A stretch of 33,998 nucleotides of DNA, from positions 1 through 33,998 of the forward strand of contig LCMB01000001.1 of the NCBI GenBank assembly GCA_001002415.1, written 5' to 3'. The notes under the pieces were generated by a model. It was given only the letters and a program-made list of their open reading frames with translations. It ran no database searches and was not told the origin of the DNA. Source of the DNA: Microgenomates group bacterium GW2011_GWF2_46_18. GTDB lineage: Bacteria > Patescibacteriota > Microgenomatia > UBA1400 > UBA12108. The number at the start of each line of letters is the position of its first letter. The first letter of the stretch is position 1. The position numbers and the translations under genes are program-made. Shown piece after piece: positions 7,755-15,845 of the stretch.

Positions 7755-7913
7755 AGTTAATAAATGCGTTGACGGGGTTTCCCGCCCCTGAGCAGTCTGC
7801 GATGAGTAGACCGAGCCTACGCGAGAAGTAGGAAACCAAGTAAAAAGGCGAGGTGGTACCGCTCGAGAGAGCCCTTGCATGTCCCTGGTTCGGGGATGTG
7901 CAAGGGTTTTTTT
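7755..7913 (+). promoter_or_regulatory. T-box riboswitch upstream of csaA-like/proS
   Basis: gcgttgacgggg Stem I base (GCGT 7766-7769 pairs with ACGC 7819-7822), T-box aggTGGTacc (7851-7860) in an antiterminator, terminator 7872-7906 plus T7; upstream TATAAT 7743-7748. Confidence 0.85.
7872..7913 (+). terminator. Regulated intrinsic terminator of the T-box leader
   Basis: cccttgcatgtccc-tggttcg-ggga-tg-tgcaaggg stem with two wobble pairs followed by ttttttt. Confidence 0.88.
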
Positions 7914-7944
7914 GTATTTAATACCATCAAAGGAGAAAAAATAT

Positions 7945-8280
7945 ATGGCAACATATGATGACTTTGTCAAAATTGATATTCGAGTGGGCAAAATTTTGGC
8001 GGTAGAGGATTTTCCAGAAGCCAGGAAACCATCGTACAAATTGAAAATCGACTTTGGGGAAGAAATAGGAATCAAAGTATCAAGTGCCCAGCTAGTCAAA
8101 CACTACACCAAGGAGCAGTTAATGGGTAAGTTGGTCATGGGAGTAGTTAATTTCCCACCGCGGCAAATTGGCCCGTTTATGTCGGAATGTTTGACGCTAG
8201 GTGTACCGGACGAGAATCATGAGTGTGTGTTGATCACACCCGACAAAGCTGACGCGGTAGTCGGAGGTAGGTTATACTAA
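7945..8280 (+). CDS. csaA: CsaA/Trbp111-like tRNA-binding OB-fold protein
   Basis: DDFVKIDIRVGKILAVEDFPEARKPSYKLKIDFGEEIGIKVSSAQLV...VNFPPRQIGPFMSECLTLG; SD aaaggag before ATG 7945. Confidence 0.9.
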   Translation: MATYDDFVKIDIRVGKILAVEDFPEARKPSYKLKIDFGEEIGIKVSSAQLVKHYTKEQLMGKLVMGVVNFPPRQIGPFMSECLTLGVPDENHECVLITPDKADAVVGGRLY

Positions 8281-8296
8281 TTCTGAGGAGAATTTT

Positions 8297-9544
8297 ATGC
8301 AGTATTCAAAATTGTTTAGCAAGACACTTAAAACGGCACCGAGTTCGGCGGAGACAGTCAACCACAAACTACTGGTACAAGCGGGGTTTGTCCGGCAAGT
8401 AATGGCGGGGGTGTATACCTATACACCGTTGGGACTCCGGGTCCTAAACAAGATTTCGCAAATTATCAGGGAAGAAATGAACAATGTCGGCGGACAAGAA
8501 GTATTGATGCCGATTTTGCACCCATCGGCTTTGTGGAAGCAAACTGGGGCTTGGGACAAGAGTGACGTTTTGTTTAAAATTAAAAGTCGGACGGGACGCG
8601 AGTATGCCCTAGCCCAAAGTAATGAAGAGACAGTTACCCCACTGGCCAAAGAATGGATCCACAGCAAAAATGATTTGCCGCTCTCAATTTACCATATCAA
8701 TGCGAAGTTCCGGGATGAGCTACGGAGTAAAAGCGGGATCCTGCGCGGCAGGGAGTTTCTCATGAAAGACATGTACAGCTGGCATGAGAACCAGGCGGAC
8801 TTTGAACAATACTATACCAAGGTGAAAGCCGCGTATATGCGAATCTTTGGGAAACTAGGACTAACCGCCAAAGCGACGGAGGCTTCGGGGGGTGGATTTA
8901 GCGACAAAATCAGCTACGAGTTTGAAGTCCTAACCGACGCCGGGGAAGCGCCGATACTCTATTGCAGCAAGTGTGATTACTGCGTCAATGTAGACGATAT
9001 CAAAACTTACAAAGAGGGGGACTCTTGCCCCAAGTGCAGCGGAGATAAACTCAAAGCGGCCATGGCTTCGGAAGTGGGGAATGTGTTTGATTTGGGGACG
9101 AAATACTCCAAGGCGTTTGAGCTGACCATCCCCAATAGCAAAGGCGAAAAAATATATCCGATCATGGGCTGTTACGGGATAGGGATCAGCCGGACAATGG
9201 GAGTCTTGGTCGAAAAGTTCCACGATGAGCGAGGGATTATCTGGCCAGAATCAGCGGCCCCGTTTAAGGTCCACTTGGTGGCCATTGCCGGCAAGAATGA
9301 AGCCGTGACAAAACAAGCCGACAAGGTCTACAACGAACTAACCAAAGCGGGAATCGAAGTTTTGTATGATGATCGAGAGAGTGTCATGGCGGGAGCCAAA
9401 TTGGCGGACGCGGACTTGATCGGGATCCCCTACCGAGCGGTAGTTTCGGAAAAGACGGGAGAGCAAATTGAGGTCAAGAAAAGAAACGAAACTGAGGCCA
9501 AACTAATGAGTTTAGAGAACTTTCTGCAGACGCTCAAGAATTAG
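8297..9544 (+). CDS. proS: Prolyl-tRNA synthetase (short form, no INS editing domain, internal zinc-ribbon-like Cys motif)
   Basis: Class II motif 2 FRDELRSKSGILRGREFLMKDMYSWH and motif 3 GCYGIGISRTMGVLVE; 415 aa; YCSKCDYC...SCPKCSG. Confidence 0.95.
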   Translation: MQYSKLFSKTLKTAPSSAETVNHKLLVQAGFVRQVMAGVYTYTPLGLRVLNKISQIIREEMNNVGGQEVLMPILHPSALWKQTGAWDKSDVLFKIKSRTGREYALAQSNEETVTPLAKEWIHSKNDLPLSIYHINAKFRDELRSKSGILRGREFLMKDMYSWHENQADFEQYYTKVKAAYMRIFGKLGLTAKATEASGGGFSDKISYEFEVLTDAGEAPILYCSKCDYCVNVDDIKTYKEGDSCPKCSGDKLKAAMASEVGNVFDLGTKYSKAFELTIPNSKGEKIYPIMGCYGIGISRTMGVLVEKFHDERGIIWPESAAPFKVHLVAIAGKNEAVTKQADKVYNELTKAGIEVLYDDRESVMAGAKLADADLIGIPYRAVVSEKTGEQIEVKKRNETEAKLMSLENFLQTLKN

Positions 9545-10837
9545 GTCACGCCCCAAAATCAGCATGGATTCGGTGAGCGGGGGGGAAACGGGTTTACCGG
9601 TAACTGCTAAGCGAAGGGCGGCAAAAAAGGGAGTATTCTTCCAGCCATGATCCTTGACTTGAGAAACCAGGTTGGATTCAATTCCCTCCTTGGTCCAGTC
9701 GCAGGTTGTAAGAATCTCATAGGCCATCTTGAGATAGGCTAAATCTTCGGGAGTAAAAGAAGAGGGTTTGGGCTCCGTGAAAAAGAATTCCGCCAGGTTT
9801 TTGAATTCGGAGAGAAGAGTAATTCTAGTTTTCACGAGAGGAATAATTTGGAGCAAAAGCTCATCATTAACCGAATTGGGGACAAGCGGACGGACGAGGG
9901 GCAAGAGCTCGGCATCAGATTTGCGGCGGAGGTACTGACCATTAAACCAATTGAGTTTGTCGAGGAAAAAGCGCGGATTGGCGTCTTGAAAGCCTTGAGC
10001 GTCAAAGTGCTCGACCAGCTCAGGCAGGGTATAGAGCTCACGATTATCTTTGGGGGCCCAGCCCAAAAGAGCCACAAAATTGAGGATGGCCTCGGGAAGA
10101 TAGCCTTGCTCTAAATACTGTTCACAAAAGACCGAATCACGGCGTTTACTAAGTTTTTTGCCGGTAGTCGATGAGAGGATATCGGTGAGATGCCCGATCT
10201 GGGGCTGCTCCCCCCCAAGATAGCGAAGAACTAAAAGGTGGATGGGGGTAGAAGGCAACCAATCGTGGCCCCGCAGGATGTGGGTAACTTTCATGTCGAG
10301 GTCGTCGACCATGGCGGCTAGGGCGTAGGTCGGGAAAGTATCGGACTTGAGTAAGGTGGCATCATAGACTTGGTTACTGCTCCAGCTAATCTCTTTGCGA
10401 TGTGCAAAATCGTGATAGGAAATGGTTTCGTTATCGGGGACGCGGAGTTTGATCGCCCCCTTGGTTAGTCCCAGATCGCGGCAGGGGTCACGCATGAGCG
10501 TGGAGTAGCCATCAGATTGGGCATTGCGGGCTGGGCACTGGCAATAGAAGGCATGACCATCTTTGACTAATTTTTCGGCGGCCTGTTGATAGATGCCGGT
10601 TTGATGGCGAGCGGATTGAATATAAAATTCGTCCCACTGGAGACCAAACTTGTGGAGCACATCCTGCAGTGATTGGAGGGCTCCTTCGACTTCGCGTTTT
10701 TGGTCGGTATCTTCGATCCTCAGGATGAAATCCCCACCAGAATGTTTGGCGAGTACATAGGCGTAGAGGGCGGTACGGAGACTGCCGATGTGTAAGAAGC
10801 CGGTCGGGGAAGGAGCAAAGCGAGTACGAATAGTCAT
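9512..10837 (-). CDS. gltX: Glutamyl-tRNA synthetase
   Basis: RFAPSPTGFLHIGSLRTALYAYVLAKH (HIGH) and GKKLSKRRDSV (KMSKS); start ATG 10837 rather than the ORF-track 10903. Confidence 0.95.
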   Translation of the reverse strand: MTIRTRFAPSPTGFLHIGSLRTALYAYVLAKHSGGDFILRIEDTDQKREVEGALQSLQDVLHKFGLQWDEFYIQSARHQTGIYQQAAEKLVKDGHAFYCQCPARNAQSDGYSTLMRDPCRDLGLTKGAIKLRVPDNETISYHDFAHRKEISWSSNQVYDATLLKSDTFPTYALAAMVDDLDMKVTHILRGHDWLPSTPIHLLVLRYLGGEQPQIGHLTDILSSTTGKKLSKRRDSVFCEQYLEQGYLPEAILNFVALLGWAPKDNRELYTLPELVEHFDAQGFQDANPRFFLDKLNWFNGQYLRRKSDAELLPLVRPLVPNSVNDELLLQIIPLVKTRITLLSEFKNLAEFFFTEPKPSSFTPEDLAYLKMAYEILTTCDWTKEGIESNLVSQVKDHGWKNTPFFAALRLAVTGKPVSPPLTESMLILGRDLILERLQKVL

Positions 10838-10843
10838 GGAGTT

Positions 10844-10853
10844 ATTATATACT
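10844..10853. promoter_or_regulatory. Overlapping divergent -10 elements between gltX and the 10860 gene
   Basis: Minus TATAAT (10849-10844) and plus TATACT (10848-10853), each 6 nt from its start codon. Confidence 0.6.
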
Positions 10854-10859
10854 AGAGGG

Positions 10860-11909
10860 ATGAATAACTTGGGTGAAGGGAGTGCACTAGCAAGGAAGGT
10901 CATTAAGTACGGAGGGATCGGGATAGTAGCTTTGATGGTGGGAAGACTAGTGATTGGCGGAGCTATTTCCTATTACAAAAAACTTAATCCCCCTCCTCCA
11001 CCCCCACCAGACGTGAAGTTTGGTAAGTTGCCGAAATTGATTTTCCCCGAAAAACCAACCGTCCCCCTCGCCTACCGGCTAGAAACTAGGACGGGAACGC
11101 TCCCAACAAATTTACCTAATCAATTTACAGTGTTTTTTATGCCGATCAAAAAACCAAATCTATTGGCATATGATATGGCCAAGGCAGTGGCTAATCGGCT
11201 TAATTTTATCCAGGAACCCAAGAAGCTGACGGAGCGCAATTACCGCTGGGACAGTAACAGTCCAGTCCCTTCGTCTTTTACCATCGATATTATTACCGGA
11301 GCTTTTGTGATGAACCGCAAGTGGCAGGATGACCCGTCTTATTTGACTCCCACAATTTTTTATAATGAAAGCCAGGCGGTTGACCGAATTTACAACCTTT
11401 TGTCACGGGTAGAACTATTGCCGGAAGATATCAAAACCGGAACGTATACTGTGCAGAACCTTAAGGCCGAGAATGGGCAGATTGTCTCAGCGGTATCGTT
11501 GTCGCAGTCTCAGTTTGTCCAAGTCAATCTATACCGGAAAAGTGTCGATGAAACACCGGTAGTTTCGCCCCGAGCGGAACGAGGGCTCATTTCGGGAATC
11601 TTGGCACTACAGAGAGAAGATGACCGGCAGTTTGTCCAGCTAGATTACAACTACTTCCCGGTTGATATGCAAACATCAGCGGTGTATCCACTGATTACTG
11701 TGGGTGAAGCATGGAAGCGGATGCAGAGCAATGGGGGGTATATCGTGGCGGTCAAACCAGAGACCAAAGAAGTGACAGTCCGCGAAATTACCTTGGCATA
11801 TTATGATGCGGAACAGCCTCAACAATTTATGCAGCCAGTTTACGTATTTCGAGGAGACAGTGATTTTGTGGGGTATGTACCGGCTTTGGCTGATGAATGG
11901 GTAGAGTAA
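10860..11909 (+). CDS. Membrane-anchored extracytoplasmic protein of unknown function
   Basis: 349 aa; N-terminal TM (GIGIVALMVGRLVIGGAISYY), poly-Pro linker, large soluble domain; ATG at 10860. Confidence 0.8.
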   Translation: MNNLGEGSALARKVIKYGGIGIVALMVGRLVIGGAISYYKKLNPPPPPPPDVKFGKLPKLIFPEKPTVPLAYRLETRTGTLPTNLPNQFTVFFMPIKKPNLLAYDMAKAVANRLNFIQEPKKLTERNYRWDSNSPVPSSFTIDIITGAFVMNRKWQDDPSYLTPTIFYNESQAVDRIYNLLSRVELLPEDIKTGTYTVQNLKAENGQIVSAVSLSQSQFVQVNLYRKSVDETPVVSPRAERGLISGILALQREDDRQFVQLDYNYFPVDMQTSAVYPLITVGEAWKRMQSNGGYIVAVKPETKEVTVREITLAYYDAEQPQQFMQPVYVFRGDSDFVGYVPALADEWVE

Positions 11910-11910
11910 G

Positions 11911-13197
11911 TTAGGGGCGGAGACGTTTGACATCACGGGGGAGGAAGGCAGATTCTTTGACGCTAGAGAGACCCAAGATTTGGGCAACAATCCGACCCGG
12001 ACCGATCCCAACTCCACCATGAGGAGGACAACCATATTTAAAAAAGTTGAGATAGTCGGATAGAGATTCGGCGGTGAGACCACGTTCCTTGGCTTGCTTA
12101 ACTAAGACATCATAGCGATGTTCCCGTTGAGCGCCGGTAGTAATTTCTACCCCTTTGTAGAGCAAATCAAAACCACGGGTTAGCGCGGGATTATCGGTGT
12201 GACGCATGTGGTAGAAAGCCCTGCCCTCGGGGGGATAGTCGTAGATAAAGACAAAGTCACTGCCAGAATCCTCTTTGACCAATCGGCAAATTTCCCGTTC
12301 TTCGTCAGGAGAAAAATCGTGGGGCTTATCACTAGTAATGCCAGATTTTTGAAGCTGGATTTTGGCATCGGTAAAGGTAAGGCGAGCGAAAGGAAAAGAA
12401 ATAGATTCTTGGATAAGCTCTTGTTTTTTGAGCTCGGTAAAGCCAGCTTTGAGGGAGGCTTCGAGGGTATCCATAATTTCGTGATGGGAATTAATGTAGG
12501 CAATTTCAAAATCCCAGCCGGTAAACTCGGTCATGTGACGAGTCGTAAAACTGAGTTCGGCGCGAAAAACCGGACCAACCAAAAAGACTTTTTCAAAACC
12601 ACTGGCGATTGCCATTTGTTTGTAGAACTGAGGAGACTGGGCAAGATAGGCTTTGGTTTCGAAATATTTAACTTCGAAGACCTCGGCCCCGCTTTCGCTG
12701 GCGGCACTCATCAGACTGGGAGCATAGATTTGAACAAAATCATGCTCGGCAAAATAGGCGCGCATCCCCTGTTCCAGAGCGGTCCAAACGCGGAAGATAC
12801 GGTGAGAATCGCTTTTGCGTAAGTCAAGCCAGCGCCAATCAAAACGTTTGGCGACATCGACATCAACGGCTCCCTTTTCGGCAGAAACGGGAATGGGGAG
12901 CGATGAATCAGCGACGGAAAGCACGGTGATAGCTTGGGCTTCGAGTTCAAGTTTTTCGGGAACTTGGGGAGCGGCTTTGACTAACCCCGTTATTTCGACG
13001 ACGGATTCGACGGAAAGAGATTTGACAATTGAAAATGCCTCGACATTACTACTTAGGATAACTACTTGGAGGGAACCCGAGTCATCGCGCAAACGAAGAA
13101 AGGCAATTTTGCCCTGATTACGGAGGGAATGGACAAAACCGGCAAGCGTTACGGTTTGGCCAAGGGACTTTGAAACAGCCGAAATTTTGGTGCGCAT
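11911..13197 (-). CDS. aspS: Aspartyl-tRNA synthetase, archaeal-type (no GAD insertion)
   Basis: OB domain; YFETKAYLAQSPQFYKQMAIASGFEKVFLVGPVFRAE; RGFDLLYKGVEITTGAQREHRYDVLVKQ; FFKYGCPPHGGVGIGPGRIV; FLPRDVKRLRP; 428 aa. Confidence 0.92.
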   Translation of the reverse strand: MRTKISAVSKSLGQTVTLAGFVHSLRNQGKIAFLRLRDDSGSLQVVILSSNVEAFSIVKSLSVESVVEITGLVKAAPQVPEKLELEAQAITVLSVADSSLPIPVSAEKGAVDVDVAKRFDWRWLDLRKSDSHRIFRVWTALEQGMRAYFAEHDFVQIYAPSLMSAASESGAEVFEVKYFETKAYLAQSPQFYKQMAIASGFEKVFLVGPVFRAELSFTTRHMTEFTGWDFEIAYINSHHEIMDTLEASLKAGFTELKKQELIQESISFPFARLTFTDAKIQLQKSGITSDKPHDFSPDEEREICRLVKEDSGSDFVFIYDYPPEGRAFYHMRHTDNPALTRGFDLLYKGVEITTGAQREHRYDVLVKQAKERGLTAESLSDYLNFFKYGCPPHGGVGIGPGRIVAQILGLSSVKESAFLPRDVKRLRP

Positions 13198-13212
13198 ACC
13201 GTGAATTATAGA

Positions 13213-14151
13213 CTAGAGCCGAGGCTCTTGCCACGTGTGATGAGAGTAAACCCAGTCGATTAGGGTGCGGGTATCGCCAAAACGATCGGTGGAACCCAAA
13301 ACGACCAGGATAACAGCGTGCTCATCCCGTTTGACGTAACTAACCAAGCACTCCCCGGCATTTTCGGTCCAACCGGTTTTGAGACCAGTAAGTCCCTGGA
13401 TAACTCCTAAAAGTTCGTTGGTAGTTGTGAGGGGGTGAGTTATGTTACCGGTCGTGTCAGAAATGATGGTTTGACGGGTGCCAACAATTTCGGCAAACAA
13501 AGGATCGGTCATGGCAACCCCAGCCAGAATGGCCAAATCGCGGGGGGTAGTCACGTGACCGTATTGCTCAACGCCGCTCGGGTTTTTGTAGACGGTATGA
13601 TCCAAGTGAAGAGCCTTGGCTTTGGCATTCATGGCCAAGACAAAAGCGGAGTAACCTCCGGGATAGTTATCGGCGAGGGCGAGGGCCGCATCGTTACCGG
13701 AGTGAATTAACAATCCTTGGAGGAGACTCTTTATGGTGAGCTGTTCACCTCGGACCAAATCAATTGTTTGACCGATGGCGCGGTCTTCGTTTTTGACGGT
13801 TAGGACAGTATTTAGATCGGTCCAATACTCACGGGCAACTAACGCGGTCATAATTTTGGTGGTACTGGCTGGGAGCATAGGAACGTCAGCTTGACGAGAA
13901 AAGAGCAGGGATTTGCTACTTATATCTTGGATCACAATGCCGCGAGCTAATGTCGGGGGAACTGGGGTTTTATCGCTCACGGGATAAACGGCCGGGTTCA
14001 GTTCACCTAAAACATAGTTTTTGAGGGGCCCGGGAGTAAGAACTATCGTCTGCAAACGGTTGTGGCCGGGATAAGCGGCTAGCAAAAACAGACAGCCAAG
14101 AGCAAATAATTGGCGGGAGAGGGGGAAAATAGTTGGCTTAGGTTTCGACAT
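13213..14151 (-). CDS. D-alanyl-D-alanine carboxypeptidase (DacA/PBP5-like)
   Basis: STTK (SxxK), SGNDAALALAD (SxN), KTGWTENAG (KTG); N-terminal hydrophobic segment; start ATG 14151. Confidence 0.9.
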   Translation of the reverse strand: MSKPKPTIFPLSRQLFALGCLFLLAAYPGHNRLQTIVLTPGPLKNYVLGELNPAVYPVSDKTPVPPTLARGIVIQDISSKSLLFSRQADVPMLPASTTKIMTALVAREYWTDLNTVLTVKNEDRAIGQTIDLVRGEQLTIKSLLQGLLIHSGNDAALALADNYPGGYSAFVLAMNAKAKALHLDHTVYKNPSGVEQYGHVTTPRDLAILAGVAMTDPLFAEIVGTRQTIISDTTGNITHPLTTTNELLGVIQGLTGLKTGWTENAGECLVSYVKRDEHAVILVVLGSTDRFGDTRTLIDWVYSHHTWQEPRL

Positions 14152-15799
14152 AGGAAGCAATGAGTTGGAGCGACTGTTTGTCACGCCAAAGATTAATATC
14201 GAGAGTACATATCAGAGACTTGAGGTACTTGAGCGGATGGTGGTGTTTGGTATTGAACAATAGAACTTCGCGGGTAATCCCCTCTTGTTCTACGGTTAGC
14301 TTGTGATGTTTCCCCTCAGAACCGAGAGCGCGGTCTTCTAAGACAGTCAAATCGGTAAACAAAAATTTGGGTTTGGGATTGCCGATGCCAAAAGGTTCGA
14401 GAGTGTGGAGTAGTTTGGCCAAGGACAAGGAAGAATTGTTGAGCGAAAGAGAGAGATCGGCGTGCTCGGTTTTGACAAGGGCGGAATCGGGAATTAATCG
14501 ATTGGCCAAGGCTTCGAGTTTCGCAGTAAAAGTTTTGACCTGGGAAACATCCAAACTAAAGCCGGCGGCTTGGGCGTGACCGCCCAGACCCAAGAAAGGA
14601 GTAGGGAGAGAACGCAAGAGATCGGTAATATTGATGCCGGGAAGAGAGCGAGCGGAACCTTTGACAAGATTATCATGCACTGACATCACCACGGCGGGAC
14701 GGTGAAACATTTCAACTAATTTGCCGGCCACCAAGCCGATGACTCCCTCGTGATAATCCCCTTTAATTACAATGATTTTGTGGGTAGATTTGCGTGCGAC
14801 TGCTTGGGTTAAAGCTTGGTCAGTCAAGGTCTGCCGATCCTGGTTGTGAGATTCGATTTTAACAGCGAGTTCACCCGCCAAATGTGAGTCGTGAGTACAA
14901 AGCAATCTGAGAGCGTCGAGAGGGTTGTAGATCCGACCGGAAGCATTGATGCGGGGAGCTAAACCAAAGCTAAGATCATAGGTGGTTATCGGTTTTTGGG
15001 TAATGCCCATCATCTGTTTCATTGCCAATAATCCCGGACGTTTGGTTTTGGTGAGAGCGTGAAGACCGGCGGCAACCAGCGAGCGATTGAGCGAAGTTAG
15101 GGGCATCATATCGCCAACGATCCCGATCGTGGCCAAATCCAAAAGAGCGAGGGCTTGCTCGCCAAGTAGAAAGTAGGCAAAGAGCCAAGCGACACCAGCA
15201 CCGGAAGTAGCGGTGGTGTGGAGGATGGCGCTCGCTTTGGGCAAAGTAACTTCTGGCTGGTGGTGATCGGTGAGAAGAATGTCCCGCTTGGCTTTCCGAA
15301 AACGGTCAATCGAAGAGTGGGCGACAATGCCGGTATCGACGGAGATAATGAGCTGGGGAGCAAAATCACGGATTTGGGTGAGCTTGAAAGCTGAACCATC
15401 CAAAACTTCACTCACCGCCAAATCGGACAAACCATAGCCATGGCGATGGCGGTCGGGGATAAAGGGTAAGATCCGAGAGGTGGAGTCAGTTTTTTTGGCA
15501 TAGGCGGTTAGCGCCAGCCACATGACAGCGGTTGCCGTCACTCCGTCGGCATCATAATCGCCGAAGACACAGATATCGTGACCAAGCACAAGGTGTTGAT
15601 CCAACAACTGCTGGGCCTGGCGCAGATAAGATTTTTTCAAACCGGATGTTTGAAGAAGATAGGCCAGGGTGGGAGCGGGGGGATGCAAAAATTCGGTTTG
15701 TTGTTTGGAAGTTAAGTAGCCACGATTTTTGAGAATCGTTTGAAGAATATGCTCGGCGGAAGCTTGGCCCTCAACTTTGGTTTTAACACGGATCTCCAT
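14138..15799 (-). CDS. recJ: Single-stranded-DNA-specific exonuclease RecJ
   Basis: DHH phosphoesterase motifs CVFGDYDADGVTATA, LLTDHH, DLATIGIVGDMMPL and C-terminal DHHA1 GLGGHAQAAGFSL. Confidence 0.95.
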   Translation of the reverse strand: MEIRVKTKVEGQASAEHILQTILKNRGYLTSKQQTEFLHPPAPTLAYLLQTSGLKKSYLRQAQQLLDQHLVLGHDICVFGDYDADGVTATAVMWLALTAYAKKTDSTSRILPFIPDRHRHGYGLSDLAVSEVLDGSAFKLTQIRDFAPQLIISVDTGIVAHSSIDRFRKAKRDILLTDHHQPEVTLPKASAILHTTATSGAGVAWLFAYFLLGEQALALLDLATIGIVGDMMPLTSLNRSLVAAGLHALTKTKRPGLLAMKQMMGITQKPITTYDLSFGLAPRINASGRIYNPLDALRLLCTHDSHLAGELAVKIESHNQDRQTLTDQALTQAVARKSTHKIIVIKGDYHEGVIGLVAGKLVEMFHRPAVVMSVHDNLVKGSARSLPGINITDLLRSLPTPFLGLGGHAQAAGFSLDVSQVKTFTAKLEALANRLIPDSALVKTEHADLSLSLNNSSLSLAKLLHTLEPFGIGNPKPKFLFTDLTVLEDRALGSEGKHHKLTVEQEGITREVLLFNTKHHHPLKYLKSLICTLDINLWRDKQSLQLIASYVET

Positions 15800-15845
15800 G
15801 GGGTTATTTTAACCTAGAATGGGTAGAAGCGGGTATAATGGGGGC

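Noticed and set aside
7719-8099. 126-aa minus-strand ORF
   Set aside because: Covers the T-box leader and start of the csaA-like gene in antisense; not protein-like.
12199-12822. 207-aa + strand ORF
   Set aside because: Entirely antisense to aspS, which has complete family motifs; no promoter/SD or recognisable domain.
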